In this document: positions 1 through 9,187 of the stretch, one piece after another
How positions within the stretch are numbered: the stretch's first letter is position 1
Layout of the letters: each line of letters opens with the position of its first letter
Made by a program: the position numbers and the translations under genes
Source: Methylovulum sp.
Lineage (GTDB): Bacteria; Pseudomonadota; Gammaproteobacteria; Methylococcales; Methylomonadaceae
Direction: 5' to 3'
Assembly (NCBI RefSeq): GCF_028687615.1
Contig: NZ_JAQTZU010000010.1
Span: forward strand, 62,001 to 126,000
DNA: 64,000 nucleotides
Notes under the pieces: model-generated
Told to the model about the DNA's origin: nothing
The model's input: the letters and a program-made list of their open reading frames with translations, nothing else
Database searches by the model: none

Positions 1-141
1 GTCGCCTGCTTTTGCCTGTTTTTTAAGGATGGCAAAAATTAAATCCTGTTTGCGTGATCTGGCGACATTTTCCAGTCCCAAAGACTCGGCGATGTCTATG
101 ACTTCACTGATTTGTTTAAGCTTTAACTCGGTTAGATTCAT
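1..141 (-). CDS. rho: Transcription termination factor Rho, N-terminal part (runs off the window)
   Basis: The reverse strand encodes 47 residues from an ATG at 141 with no stop before the window edge. They begin MNLTELKLKQISEVIDIAES and continue with GLENVARSRKQDLIFAILK, the N-terminal domain of the hexameric RNA-DNA helicase Rho, which releases transcripts at Rho-dependent terminators. The ATP-binding core lies outside the window. It follows trxA on the same strand with rhlB divergent beyond, the order known from enterobacteria. The 195-bp gap from trxA leaves room for its own promoter and leader, but I see no clear promoter or strong ribosome binding site. Too short for the ORF track; identification rests on the N-terminus and synteny. 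Confidence 0.9.
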   Translation of the reverse strand, partial: MNLTELKLKQISEVIDIAESLGLENVARSRKQDLIFAILKKQAKAGD

Positions 142-336
142 AAAAAGATAACTTGAAGGAAAGCGGCCGGGACGTGTGGGCCCAACTGCCTACTATAGGA
201 TGGATTGAATGTCAGGGGTGTATAATCGGATGATATGATGAGTGCGCGTGACCACCGCACGGGGGTAAGTATAACTGACGCACCCAGACCCGTCCAACTA
301 TTTGTGGCGGATCTGGATCAAGGGGCGAAGCTAGGT

Positions 337-663
337 TTAGATGTTGTTATCAAGAAATTTGGTAAGTTCTGATTTAGTCAGCGCTCCGACTTTTGTCGCT
401 TCCACTTCGCCGTCCTTAAACAGCATCAGGGTGGGAATGCCGCGTACTCCATAATGTTGTGGAGTTTGTGGGTTTTCATCGATGTTCACTTTTACCACAG
501 TCAGTTTGCCTGCGTATTCTTCGGCAATAGCATCCAGTACAGGGGCGATCATTTTGCAAGGCCCGCACCATTCCGCCCAATAGTCGACCAGGACAGGGCC
601 GGTAGATTTAAGGACTGTTTCGTTAAATTCACTATCACTTACATGAAGGACTGAGTCACTCAC
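337..663 (-). CDS. trxA: Thioredoxin 1
   Basis: Cytoplasmic dithiol-disulfide carrier of 108 aa with the WCGPCK active site, the cis-proline motif GIPTL and the usual ending FLDNNI. It reduces disulfides in enzymes such as ribonucleotide reductase. The track extends to a TTG at 684, but a GTG at 663 is preferred: it gives the family N-terminus (SDSVLHVSD) and has GGAG at proper distance upstream. rho lies downstream on the same strand, and rhlB is divergent across 115 bp that must hold both promoters. Confidence 0.95.
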   Translation of the reverse strand: MSDSVLHVSDSEFNETVLKSTGPVLVDYWAEWCGPCKMIAPVLDAIAEEYAGKLTVVKVNIDENPQTPQHYGVRGIPTLMLFKDGEVEATKVGALTKSELTKFLDNNI

Positions 664-778
664 ACTAATTCTCCAACAATTCAAAATGTAAAACTATAGG
701 AGGCTTGGCAACGTGAGTCAATCAATTTTTAGGCCCTGCCATTTCAACCTAAGAGCGTTTTACGATATGCTATAGCCC

Positions 779-2155
779 ATGAAACAGACACATCTTACCG
801 AAACCCGATTTAGCAACCTCGAATTATCTGGCAGTATTCTCCGAAGCCTGGACGATGCCGGCTTTAATTACTGCACGCCGATTCAGGATAAGGCGTTGCC
901 TTTACTGCTACGCGACAAAGACATAGCCGGACAGGCACAAACCGGAACCGGAAAAACCGCGACGTTTTTACTGGCCACTTTTCAATATCTCATCAATGAT
1001 GGCGGTGATGAACCGGCAGACGTTGAATATGATGAATATGATGAATATGGCGAAGAGAAAGAGATAATATCCGCACCTGTCGCCGTCTTCGCCGATAAAA
1101 ATATCAACAATCCGCGGGCAATTATCCTCGCCCCGACCCGCGAACTGGCGATCCAGATCCACAAGGATGCGTTATTGCTGGGCAAGCATCTGGATTTGAA
1201 GTTCGCGTTGATTTACGGCGGTACTGATTATGAAAAACAGCGCGACAAAATAAAATCCAATGTCGATATTATTATCGGGACGCCCGGGCGGATCATTGAT
1301 TTTTATAAGCAAAAAGTGTTTACCTTAGAGCATGTCAAAGTCACCGTAATGGATGAAGCTGACCGTATGTTTGATTTGGGCTTTATCAAGGACATCCGCT
1401 ATTTGCTCAACCGTATGCCATCGCCGGACAAGCGTCTGAATATGTTGTTTTCAGCCACCTTGTCTTATAAAGTCACGGAGCTGGCTTACGAACACATGAA
1501 CAATCCGGTGCTGATCCGTATCGAAAGCGAAGAAGTCACGTCCAAAGCCATAGAGCAAAGCGCGTATTGCCCGTCTAACGAGCAGAAGCTGCCGTTGCTC
1601 ATCGGTATCCTCAACCATTATCAGCCGCTACGCAGCATCATTTTTGTCAACACCAAGCGTTGCGCCGAACTGCTGGATGATACGCTCAATGCCAATGGCT
1701 ATAAAACCGCCGCCCTGAGTGGCGATGTGCCGCAAGATAAACGCCAGCGCTTATTGAATGATTTTCAGGAAAACCGTATCCGCTTATTGATTGCGACGGA
1801 TGTTGCCGCCAGAGGGCTGCATATCGCCGATGTGTCGCATGTGTTCAATTACGATTTGCCGCAAGATGTGGAAGATTATGTGCATAGGATAGGCCGCACC
1901 GCCCGCTTTGGCGCCAGTGGCGAGGCGATCAGTTTTGTCTGTGAGCAATACGCGTATTCCATGCCCGACATTGAAGACTATATCGGGCAAAAAATTCCCG
2001 TGAAAGCGATTCCGAAGGCGTTGCTTGCCGAAGTCATCGTACCGGAAAGGAAAATACGGGAATATAAACCGATGTCTGGCGACAAGCGTCCAGACCGTAG
2101 CAAAAAGCCTTACAAACCTAAAGCCCGTCCATCAACTCCCGAAAATCCTCAATAG
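779..2155 (+). CDS. rhlB: DEAD-box ATP-dependent RNA helicase RhlB
   Basis: A 458-residue DEAD-box helicase. Motifs in order: Q motif (FNYCTPIQ), Walker A AQTGTGKT, PTREL, GTPGR, DEAD, SAT, ARGLH and HRIGRT. The N-terminus KQTHLTETRFSNLEL and the segment MPSPDKRLNMLFSATLSYKV match RhlB, the degradosome helicase that unwinds RNA for RNase E/PNPase. An acidic insert rich in DE and Y (about residues 78-98, VEYDEYDEYGEEKE) is longer than in the E. coli protein. The C-terminal tail is basic and proline-rich. It is divergent from trxA-rho as in enterobacteria, and its 3' end overlaps convergent yrfG by 38 bp. Confidence 0.93.
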   Translation: MKQTHLTETRFSNLELSGSILRSLDDAGFNYCTPIQDKALPLLLRDKDIAGQAQTGTGKTATFLLATFQYLINDGGDEPADVEYDEYDEYGEEKEIISAPVAVFADKNINNPRAIILAPTRELAIQIHKDALLLGKHLDLKFALIYGGTDYEKQRDKIKSNVDIIIGTPGRIIDFYKQKVFTLEHVKVTVMDEADRMFDLGFIKDIRYLLNRMPSPDKRLNMLFSATLSYKVTELAYEHMNNPVLIRIESEEVTSKAIEQSAYCPSNEQKLPLLIGILNHYQPLRSIIFVNTKRCAELLDDTLNANGYKTAALSGDVPQDKRQRLLNDFQENRIRLLIATDVAARGLHIADVSHVFNYDLPQDVEDYVHRIGRTARFGASGEAISFVCEQYAYSMPDIEDYIGQKIPVKAIPKALLAEVIVPERKIREYKPMSGDKRPDRSKKPYKPKARPSTPENPQ

Positions 2156-2774
2156 CCAAAAATCCGTCAATATCGCGTTTGGGCTGTTGGCTATCGGGCT
2201 TGGCGACGGCGATCAGGTGTTCAATTCCGAATTGCCGTGCCGACGCCAGCACGGCAAGATTGTCGTCAACAAACAAGGTTGTGTTTTTTGTAAATGGCTG
2301 TTGCTGCTGCAACAATGACCAAAATCCTGATTGTTCTTTGGCGACACCCAAGTCATGCGAACAGATAATGCCGTCAAAAAACTGCTGTAAACAGGTTTTT
2401 TGCATTTTTATCTCCAAGCCGTCACGATGTGCATTCGTCACTAAATACACCGATTTTGACGATGACTGGACTTTTTCCAAAAATTCCGTGACATGTGGCA
2501 ATACGGTGATCAAGCCGGCGATTTCGGCTTTTAAGCCAGCAATATCCAGTTTTAAAGCATCGCTCCAATAATCCAGGCAATACCATTCCAATTGCCCTTC
2601 CATCATTTTAAAGCGCGGGATTAATTGCTGTTTGGCTTCCGCCGCCGTCACCCCTTGTTGCTCGGCAAATTTCTGCGGCACAAATTCCTTCCAGAAATGG
2701 TTGTCGAAGTTCAAGTCCAGCAAGGTACCGTCCATATCCAACATCACGGTATCAATTTTGTTCCAATCTATCAT
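2118..2774 (-). CDS. yrfG: GMP/IMP nucleotidase YrfG (HAD superfamily)
   Basis: A 218-aa HAD-superfamily phosphatase. Motif I is DMDGTLLD near residue 13; FDNHFWKEFVP and WYCLDYWSDAL are the diagnostic YrfG segments, and FVDDN is the C-terminal acidic motif. In E. coli the enzyme dephosphorylates GMP and IMP. The gene is divergent from nudE with only 43 bp between the start codons; the two are also near neighbours in enterobacteria, where both act on purine nucleotides. Its end overlaps the end of rhlB by 38 bp. Confidence 0.88.
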   Translation of the reverse strand: MIDWNKIDTVMLDMDGTLLDLNFDNHFWKEFVPQKFAEQQGVTAAEAKQQLIPRFKMMEGQLEWYCLDYWSDALKLDIAGLKAEIAGLITVLPHVTEFLEKVQSSSKSVYLVTNAHRDGLEIKMQKTCLQQFFDGIICSHDLGVAKEQSGFWSLLQQQQPFTKNTTLFVDDNLAVLASARQFGIEHLIAVAKPDSQQPKRDIDGFLAIEDFRELMDGL

Positions 2775-2817
2775 AAGAGTGCGTTATAGTTAGGTTACTG
2801 ACTTAAAAAATATTTCG

Positions 2818-3375
2818 ATGACAGAAAAACCGACCATCCTCACCAAAACCACTGTTGCTAAAAGCCGGTTATTCAGGATTGAATCACTGGAAATACAATT
2901 TAGCAATGGCGAGTTACGCCAATATGAACGCTTGGCAAGAAGCGGTATGGGGGGCGCGGTTTTGGTCATCCCGATGTTGGATAACGCCACTGTTTTGTTG
3001 ATCCGCGAGTATTCGGCGGGTACACACCGTTATGAATTGGGCTTGCCCAAGGGCAAAGTCGATGCGGGCGAGTCATTTTTCGAGGCCGCCAACCGCGAAC
3101 TGAAAGAAGAAGTCGGCTTTGGCGCGAGGAATTTATGCCGGTTAAGCACCTTCTCCATCGCCCCCGCTTATCTGGAGCACACCACGGAAATCATCCTCGC
3201 CCAAGATTTATACGCCGAAAAATTGCTGGGGGATGAACCCGAAGAATTGGAAGTGGTGGCCTGGAAACTTGCCGATATTAACGATTTATTGGCAACGGGG
3301 GAATGTTCCGAAGCCCGTTCCATCGCCGCCTTGTTTATGGCGAGGGAGTACTTACAACAATTTTCTGCCGATTAA
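2818..3375 (+). CDS. nudE: ADP compounds hydrolase NudE (Nudix)
   Basis: A 185-aa Nudix hydrolase. The Nudix box is complete (GKVDAGESFFEAANRELKEE then VGF), with catalytic glutamates in REL-EE. The start (TEKPTILTKTTVAKSRLF) and IREYSAGTHRYELGLPKG match NudE, which cleaves ADP-ribose, NADH and Ap3A to AMP plus a phosphate-containing half. It is divergent from yrfG across 43 bp, so both promoters must overlap. An 8-bp dyad about 36 bp after the stop may end the transcript. Confidence 0.9.
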   Translation: MTEKPTILTKTTVAKSRLFRIESLEIQFSNGELRQYERLARSGMGGAVLVIPMLDNATVLLIREYSAGTHRYELGLPKGKVDAGESFFEAANRELKEEVGFGARNLCRLSTFSIAPAYLEHTTEIILAQDLYAEKLLGDEPEELEVVAWKLADINDLLATGECSEARSIAALFMAREYLQQFSAD

Positions 3376-3410
3376 ATCCAACGATCAAATATTCCGCCCC
3401 CTACGTCAAA

Positions 3411-3442
3411 ACTGATAATATCCCTTCAGCGATGTTATCAGT
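3411..3442. terminator. Inverted repeat between nudE and batD
   Basis: Arms ACTGATAA and TTATCAGT are separated by 16 nt in the gap between the convergent 3' ends of nudE and batD. No T-run follows on either strand, so it may be only a weak bidirectional terminator or an mRNA-stabilising hairpin. Confidence 0.35.
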
Positions 3443-3458
3443 ACGGTGCCAACTCCAC

Positions 3459-5156
3459 TTACAAACGATACAAGGGTTCTAACGGGCTATCTTCTTTCCC
3501 CGCCAACTTAGCCCTCGCTTGGTTTTCAGTAAAGGTCTGGAACAAACGCTTGCCTTCCCATTCGTGGGCGTCTTTGCCATATAACGCTTGATTCAACAAT
3601 AAAATTTCATCACGCAGACGCGCTTCACAAAACGTCGCAACTGCCCCTAGGCTAGTGGCCTTAAATTGTAATTGCCCCCATGCCAACAAGGCTGATTTTG
3701 CCGCTGTGGCATCGTTCGCGGCACAGGCTTTTTTCAAGCGGTTCACCACGTCCTTCAAGCGAATTTCCCGCGCCAGGCTGGCTTCATCTGGCAACACTTT
3801 GTCTACAGCTTTCCTGCTTAAAAAATATCCCAGTGTTGCCAGCCAGACCAAACCCAAGCCTAAAGCCACCCAAGGCCAGTAATTGGCGGGGGAGGCTTGC
3901 GTTAAGACAACAGGCGCAGGTGCTTGGGTTTTTTCGGCTTGGCTGCTTGGGGCCGGCGTGGTGGTAACGGGTGGCGCAGGCATATCGGCACCGGCAGCCG
4001 CAGTCAGCACGGTTTCAGGGATATGTGCGGTTTCCATTTGTTGGCTTTGGGTGTTAAACCAAGGGATATTGATGGCTGGCAAGGTGATCTGGCCCGCTTG
4101 GGAAGGGATCAGCGCGATTTTTTCTTCCTTGAAAGCCGTCAGGCCATTGCTGGTTTTATTTTCTTTCAATACCGGTTGGTCAGGATAAGTTTTTACGCTG
4201 CCGTCGATTTTGCTGGCGTTCAATTCCGGCAATTGCCCGACGGTGACGCCTTTGGCTTGGATGCTCAAGGTGCGCGTCAAGGGTTCGCCGACTTTCATTT
4301 GCGTGATGTCGCCAGACCATTCCTGTTTTAACTCCAGTTGCTCGGCGGGCAACCAATGCTGCCCGCTTGCCGTAGCGGGAGCGGGTTTGACATCCAGTGT
4401 CACCGCTTGCGATTCCACCCGTTTGGCTTTCGCCATTTGCGAATTGAAAAAACTGTTATAAATCGAGCGGCTGATAGTCAGGACTTCGGCGGTCAACACT
4501 AGCGGCTTGATGGTCAATTTACCGCTTTTTTGTGGAAACACGGCATATTTACGCTCGGTGACCGAATAACTCACACCGTTGACCTGCGTGTTGTAGTTGC
4601 TGTCATCACCGAGTTTTTCAATCACGGCATCCGCCAATTCAGGCTCGGACAATTGCGCCCTGGCTATATCAACACGCGTGTAAACCCGCAAGGTGTAAAT
4701 GATTTGTGCCTGGATATAAGCGTCAGTTGGCGTGGCTTCAACTTTTAAGAACAACTCTTCGTTGCTAGTTGCGCCGCCTTGCTTGCTGTCTTGAAGCACT
4801 TGCACGGGTACAGGCGACGTGACATCATCACCAAAATGGATGGCCGGAATTTCCAGATTGCCCGCCGATTTTGCCATGACATTTAGCGTCCATTGGATGG
4901 TTTTGCTGGTTTGTCCATTCACCCAAGACGAACTGCTGGCCTGATTTTGATGCAGTATCGAAAAATCCTGTTCCAGCGGGCTAAAATCAGGGTCATCATC
5001 CGGGTCTTCTTTGGCGGTGAAAATGACCTGGAACGAGTCATTCAGATTGACCGGATTGCGGTCTACGGTGACTTGGATTTGGGCTGCTAAGGCGTAGGGG
5101 CTGATGGTTAGCAATAATAGCCAACTCAATAGCATAAAAGGTTTGATTAATGACAT
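3459..5156 (-). CDS. batD: BatD family protein
   Basis: A 565-aa envelope protein: signal peptide (residues 1-24, ending YALAA), a long beta-rich region opening IQVTVDRNPVNLNDSFQVIF, a TPAPSS/TQAPAP linker around 400-425, one transmembrane helix (YWPWVALGLGLVWLATLGYF) and a cytoplasmic helical tail. This is the BatD (Bacteroides aerotolerance) layout, a family linked to MoxR-AAA/VWA protein systems. The usual partners (moxR, batA, batB) are not adjacent; a restriction endonuclease gene ends 3 bp upstream instead. The exact biochemical role is unknown. Confidence 0.82.
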   Translation of the reverse strand: MSLIKPFMLLSWLLLLTISPYALAAQIQVTVDRNPVNLNDSFQVIFTAKEDPDDDPDFSPLEQDFSILHQNQASSSSWVNGQTSKTIQWTLNVMAKSAGNLEIPAIHFGDDVTSPVPVQVLQDSKQGGATSNEELFLKVEATPTDAYIQAQIIYTLRVYTRVDIARAQLSEPELADAVIEKLGDDSNYNTQVNGVSYSVTERKYAVFPQKSGKLTIKPLVLTAEVLTISRSIYNSFFNSQMAKAKRVESQAVTLDVKPAPATASGQHWLPAEQLELKQEWSGDITQMKVGEPLTRTLSIQAKGVTVGQLPELNASKIDGSVKTYPDQPVLKENKTSNGLTAFKEEKIALIPSQAGQITLPAINIPWFNTQSQQMETAHIPETVLTAAAGADMPAPPVTTTPAPSSQAEKTQAPAPVVLTQASPANYWPWVALGLGLVWLATLGYFLSRKAVDKVLPDEASLAREIRLKDVVNRLKKACAANDATAAKSALLAWGQLQFKATSLGAVATFCEARLRDEILLLNQALYGKDAHEWEGKRLFQTFTENQARAKLAGKEDSPLEPLYRL

Positions 5157-5159
5157 AGT

Positions 5160-6278
5160 TTATTCTTCTGCTTCCACATTAAATTCAACACGGCTTTGCA
5201 ACACAATTTCTTCTATAACGCTTGTGCCATTGCCCGACTCAAGCACTTGCTGGAATATTTCAACAAGTTTAGGAATATTGATTATCTCTTCTATGGATTC
5301 AATATATTTTTTTACAATCGCTTTGATTTGATATTTTGCTTCCGCTTGATGGCTGATTTTTTCTATTATTGCATCAGTCGATTCGTTGGTTTTGACAACA
5401 AATGTGACGGGATATCTTTGGACTTTGTCTACATCCAGAAAATATTTTCCTGCATCAACTGTTTCGGTCACTTGAAAAAATCTACCCAGCGGTTTCATGA
5501 CAAAATCTATACCGCCATCATTGGCATTCGTCCGGCCTGTTTTGTAGAGGGTTAAGGCATCTTCAACAAGTTCTTCAAGTGACCATCCCCAATAAATCCG
5601 TTGATCGGCATAATGCTGTTTTAGGATGGCAAAGCTGACAATTTCAAAAATTCGCGCATCCACATTGGGGCGCAATAAGCCCTGTATGAACTGGATCGCT
5701 TTCTCTGGCGATTTTTCCTGAACATCTATGATTTCTTGGCAATAAACCATAAATTCCGAAAATGCACTCTTCCGCGCTTGGATATACGCATCAATAATTT
5801 CATGGATTGCAGCGGCAAGATTAAATGTAACTTTGTCGAATTGGACAGAAATGAACTTCTCATTAAGCCAATAGCGGTTACTTTCCGCATCACGAATGAC
5901 GGGCAAATACTCACAAACCGGAAAATATTTTTTGAATTCTTCATTTAGGCGATGGTTTAGCGCGTGATTTTGCAGCTTGCTCCCAAATGGCAATTCACGT
6001 TGGCGGCGCAATAAATCAGTGAATTTCGCGCCTTCATAGTCCGCATAACCACCCTTGTTGGCAAATCCACCGTTTAGGTAGTCTTCTACCAAAACATAAA
6101 TCGCATAGTGATTGGCAAATCCCGCACGTGATTTTGAACCACGATTTGCCGCTTTGGTTTTGAGATTTAGATATTGGATCATCACGCTGGTGTTTAAAAT
6201 TGCTTTACCTTGGTTTTCAAAATGACGGTCAAGAATCGCAAGCAAGGTATCGGTAAAATGGTGTTCAGGAATTGACAC
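5160..6278 (-). CDS. Putative type II restriction endonuclease (partner of the adjacent methyltransferase)
   Basis: A 372-aa protein without a family I can name by sight. The assignment comes from its 14-bp overlap with the upstream adenine methyltransferase on the same strand, a classic R-M arrangement. A possible PD-(D/E)xK-like core is NDGGIDFV followed by RFFQVTE near residues 255-275, with a lysine-rich segment after it; this is inferred by eye. If the methyltransferase is a true YhdJ homologue, the expected target is ATGCAT. The gene ends 3 bp before batD. It could instead be an unrelated nuclease. Confidence 0.6.
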   Translation of the reverse strand: MSIPEHHFTDTLLAILDRHFENQGKAILNTSVMIQYLNLKTKAANRGSKSRAGFANHYAIYVLVEDYLNGGFANKGGYADYEGAKFTDLLRRQRELPFGSKLQNHALNHRLNEEFKKYFPVCEYLPVIRDAESNRYWLNEKFISVQFDKVTFNLAAAIHEIIDAYIQARKSAFSEFMVYCQEIIDVQEKSPEKAIQFIQGLLRPNVDARIFEIVSFAILKQHYADQRIYWGWSLEELVEDALTLYKTGRTNANDGGIDFVMKPLGRFFQVTETVDAGKYFLDVDKVQRYPVTFVVKTNESTDAIIEKISHQAEAKYQIKAIVKKYIESIEEIINIPKLVEIFQQVLESGNGTSVIEEIVLQSRVEFNVEAEE

Positions 6279-7143
6279 TAAAAATATCCCCTGTCATATC
6301 AATCCGCTTTATTCCTCGGCCATTTTGGATTTTGGTGTTTTTCTTGGGCTTAGCCAAATTCTCGCCTTGATAATCCAATAAGCCCAGGACACGCCGTAAA
6401 CCAATTTTTAAATAGTCTTCTTGTGATTCGATACTAATCGACTTCCGTCCCAAGGCTTTTGCCACGGCGGCGGTCGTAAATGTCCCGGAAAAAGGATCAA
6501 GTACGGTGTCGCCTACATTGCTGCTGGCGCGGATGATACGTTCAAGCAAGGCTTCTGGTTTTTGGGAAGGATGGTTTTCGTACTCATCCATCCGATATCT
6601 GACCCGCGAAAAATCCCAAACATTGCCTGGCACTTTTTGTGTGTTGTAGGGTTTTGGCACATCACCTCGATAATCAATCAATCCCCGTTTTGCACCCGTT
6701 TTTGCTTCAACGAGAATATCATCGGCATTAAAAGTATAGGCATTGGGATTCTTAACGCAATGCAAAATAGGCTCATACATAGAGCCGTAGTATTTTTTTG
6801 CCTGGACTCCTGAACTGTCATAAGACCAAATAATGCGGCTGAGGACAGTCAGCCTTTCCCTAACATAAAGGTCAAAATAGGGCATGGCTTGGGTGCTGGT
6901 CATCAAGTACATTGTTCCTGTAGGCTTAAGCACCCTGATGCATTCATCAAGCCATTGATAAGCCCAAGCAGCATAGTCAGCATCCGAAGGCCAACGGTCA
7001 TCAAATGCCGCGAATTTTTTGCCGATATTGTAAGGGGGATCAACAAAAATAAGGTCTACAGAGTTGTCTTCGATTTTTTTCCGTAGGACATCCAAGGCAT
7101 TGCCGTGATGGATACTGTGGCTTTGAATTTCGTATTTGTCCAT
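6265..7143 (-). CDS. Adenine-specific DNA methyltransferase, YhdJ-like
   Basis: A 292-aa beta-class N6-adenine methyltransferase. The catalytic motif DPPYNIGK lies near residue 36, and the SAM-binding motif (DPFSGTFTTAAVA) is C-terminal. Long stretches such as SRIIWSYDSSGVQAKKYYGS and KVPGNVWDFSRVRYRMDEYE are nearly those of E. coli YhdJ, which methylates ATGCAT. The track start at 7203 lies inside the upstream gene; ATG 7143 sits 4 nt after that gene's TGA and gives the family length. A GTG at 7155 is an alternative. YhdJ is usually an orphan, whereas here an endonuclease-like gene overlaps the 3' end. Confidence 0.87.
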   Translation of the reverse strand: MDKYEIQSHSIHHGNALDVLRKKIEDNSVDLIFVDPPYNIGKKFAAFDDRWPSDADYAAWAYQWLDECIRVLKPTGTMYLMTSTQAMPYFDLYVRERLTVLSRIIWSYDSSGVQAKKYYGSMYEPILHCVKNPNAYTFNADDILVEAKTGAKRGLIDYRGDVPKPYNTQKVPGNVWDFSRVRYRMDEYENHPSQKPEALLERIIRASSNVGDTVLDPFSGTFTTAAVAKALGRKSISIESQEDYLKIGLRRVLGLLDYQGENLAKPKKNTKIQNGRGIKRIDMTGDIFSVNS

Positions 7144-7147
7144 AGGA

Positions 7148-8605
7148 TCATTCACTATGCGATTGGAATGGATCAATAACCAACGGCAACATCTTCCCCG
7201 CATTCAAAATCCCATTCGGGTCAAACTGCTTTTGTATCGCCCGCATTAAATCCAAAGAATTGGCATCCAGTTCCCTATCGACGAAATCGCGTTTTTCTAA
7301 GCCCACACCATGTTCGCCAGACAATGTGCCGTTCAATTTCAGCACTAGCGAAAACACTTCGTCCAGACACTGGTGCGCCCTCGCGCTTTGTTCGGGATCG
7401 TCTGGGTCAAGCAAGAGATTGACGTGGATATTGCCGTTGCCGGCATGGCCAAAATTGATGATCGGCAATTGGTAGTGTTTGGACAATTCGTCCAGCCCTG
7501 CAATCAGCGTCGGGATTTCGGTGACGGGAACGACGACATCTTCATTGATTTTCTTCGGCGCGACTTTCCGCAAGGCGGGCGATAAGGCTTTGCGGGTTTG
7601 CCACAGGGCGGCGACTTCCTCCTTGGTTTGCGCGACGCGGATGTCCAGCAATCCGTCGTTCCTGGCACTGTCGGCGACTTTTTGTGCGGCGGAGTCCAAG
7701 CCATCGAGCTGCCCGTCCACTTCCATCATCAAAATCGCCCCTGCGTTTTCGGGCAAATCACAGGTGGAATATTGCCGGATCATGTTGATGGCGTTGCCGT
7801 CGATGAATTCCAAGGCGCACGGCACGACAGGCTGCGCCATAATCGCGGCGACGGCTTGGGCGGCGGCAAACACGTCTTTATACACGGCGCGTAGGGTTTT
7901 GGTGGCTTCCGGCAGCGGCGTGAGTTTAAGCGTGGCTTCGGTGATGACCGCCAAAGTGCCTTCCGAGCCGATAATCAGCCGCGTCAAATCCAGCCCGACC
8001 ACGCCTTTGCTGGTGAACACGCCGACTTTGATTTCCTTGCCCGCACCCGTGACGGCGCGTAGACCCAGCGTGTTTTCGCGTGGCGTACCGTATTTCACGG
8101 CGCGAGGCCCGGCGGAGTTGTAAGCGAGATTGCCGCCGATGCTGCAAAACGCCGCGCTGGTCGGGTCGGGTGGCCAGAAAAAGCCTTTTTTCTTCACAAA
8201 ATCTTGCACTTGCTGGTTGGTGATGCCGGGCTGGACACGGATGTAACGGTTATCGGGCGAGAATTCCAAGACTTGGTTCATGCGCTCCATTGACATGACC
8301 AAACCGCCTTTGAGCGGCACGGTCGCGCCCGTGGTTCCCGTACCGCGTCCACGGGCGGTCAGCGGCACTAAGTAGTCATTGCAGACGGCGACGGTGGCGG
8401 CGACTTGCCCGTGCGTGGTCGGGAACACCACCGCTTGCGGCGGCACATGGCGGCGGCTGTTGTCGTAGCCGTAAGTCCAGCAATCTTCCGGTTGGGTCAG
8501 CAAGTCGCTGGCGGCAAAAATCCGCGCCAAAGCCGCAACAAAACCAGCGGGCAAAGGCGGCAGGTCAATCGAGGTATTCAAAGACGGTGACGATTTGTTT
8601 GACAT
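7148..8605 (-). CDS. FAD-binding oxidase of the GlcD / D-lactate dehydrogenase family
   Basis: A 485-aa flavoprotein. The FAD-binding type 4 domain (about 50-230) shows RGRGTGTTGATVP and SIGGNLAYNSAGPRAVKYG; the FAD-oxidase C-terminal domain shows NFGHAGNGNIHVNLL and LSGEHGVGLEKR. It probably oxidises a D-2-hydroxyacid such as D-lactate or glycolate to the keto acid; the sequence alone does not fix the substrate. No glcE/glcF genes lie beside it, favouring a stand-alone D-lactate dehydrogenase. Its ATG lies inside the last 41 bp of dolP, so the two are probably co-transcribed. Confidence 0.85.
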   Translation of the reverse strand: MSNKSSPSLNTSIDLPPLPAGFVAALARIFAASDLLTQPEDCWTYGYDNSRRHVPPQAVVFPTTHGQVAATVAVCNDYLVPLTARGRGTGTTGATVPLKGGLVMSMERMNQVLEFSPDNRYIRVQPGITNQQVQDFVKKKGFFWPPDPTSAAFCSIGGNLAYNSAGPRAVKYGTPRENTLGLRAVTGAGKEIKVGVFTSKGVVGLDLTRLIIGSEGTLAVITEATLKLTPLPEATKTLRAVYKDVFAAAQAVAAIMAQPVVPCALEFIDGNAINMIRQYSTCDLPENAGAILMMEVDGQLDGLDSAAQKVADSARNDGLLDIRVAQTKEEVAALWQTRKALSPALRKVAPKKINEDVVVPVTEIPTLIAGLDELSKHYQLPIINFGHAGNGNIHVNLLLDPDDPEQSARAHQCLDEVFSLVLKLNGTLSGEHGVGLEKRDFVDRELDANSLDLMRAIQKQFDPNGILNAGKMLPLVIDPFQSHSE

Positions 8606-9140
8606 GGGGTTGGTATCTAATCAAATTGATGGCGACAGTGCCTTCGTTGCGATGGACTTTACCCATCAGGTAAACCATGCCGTTTTCAACGTAAGCTTTG
8701 ACCATTGCCGGATTAAAGCCTTGCAGGGTGCGGATTTTGTCCAGCGCGGCGCGGATATTGTCCGCCAGTTCCGCGTCGCTGGCACGGGAATGCAGGTCGC
8801 TAGGGTAGGCGATGGCGATTTTGTTGTGCACCAGTTTCACATTGTCCACCAAGCGGATGATGCCGATGATTTTAGTGCGTAAGGCTTCAGTCGGTGCTTC
8901 GCCTGTCACCAACGCCGCGCCGTTGAAAGCGTGGACGTTGATATGGGTGAGTTCCTGCAATTCTTTATCGCTGATCAATTCATCGTAACTATCCGCTTCA
9001 ATCGCCTGGTCAGTGATGATGGCTACACGGCTACGGCGGCCCTGGGCGAGTTCGGAGGCCAATTCCACTTCGTTGATAGGCGTGGTGGTGCAGCCGTTGA
9101 GGGCGGATAATGCAGCAAATAAGAGCAAAAGTTGTTTCAT
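8565..9140 (-). CDS. dolP: Outer-membrane lipoprotein with two BON domains, DolP/YraP-like
   Basis: A 191-aa lipoprotein. The signal peptide MKQLLLLFAALSALNGC ends in a lipobox with the cysteine at residue 17. Two BON domains follow (about 45-110 and 120-190), the second holding VKAYVENGMVYLMGKV. DolP binds anionic phospholipid and supports outer-membrane integrity and BAM activity. The ATG at 9140 is preferred over the track start because AAGGTG sits just upstream and it opens the signal peptide directly. It lies downstream of yraN and diaA, the conserved gammaproteobacterial order. Confidence 0.88.
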   Translation of the reverse strand: MKQLLLLFAALSALNGCTTTPINEVELASELAQGRRSRVAIITDQAIEADSYDELISDKELQELTHINVHAFNGAALVTGEAPTEALRTKIIGIIRLVDNVKLVHNKIAIAYPSDLHSRASDAELADNIRAALDKIRTLQGFNPAMVKAYVENGMVYLMGKVHRNEGTVAINLIRYQPHVKQIVTVFEYLD

Positions 9141-9187
9141 GGCGCACCTTGATTTCATATTCGACCTGTCGGTCTCGTGTTAGTAAA

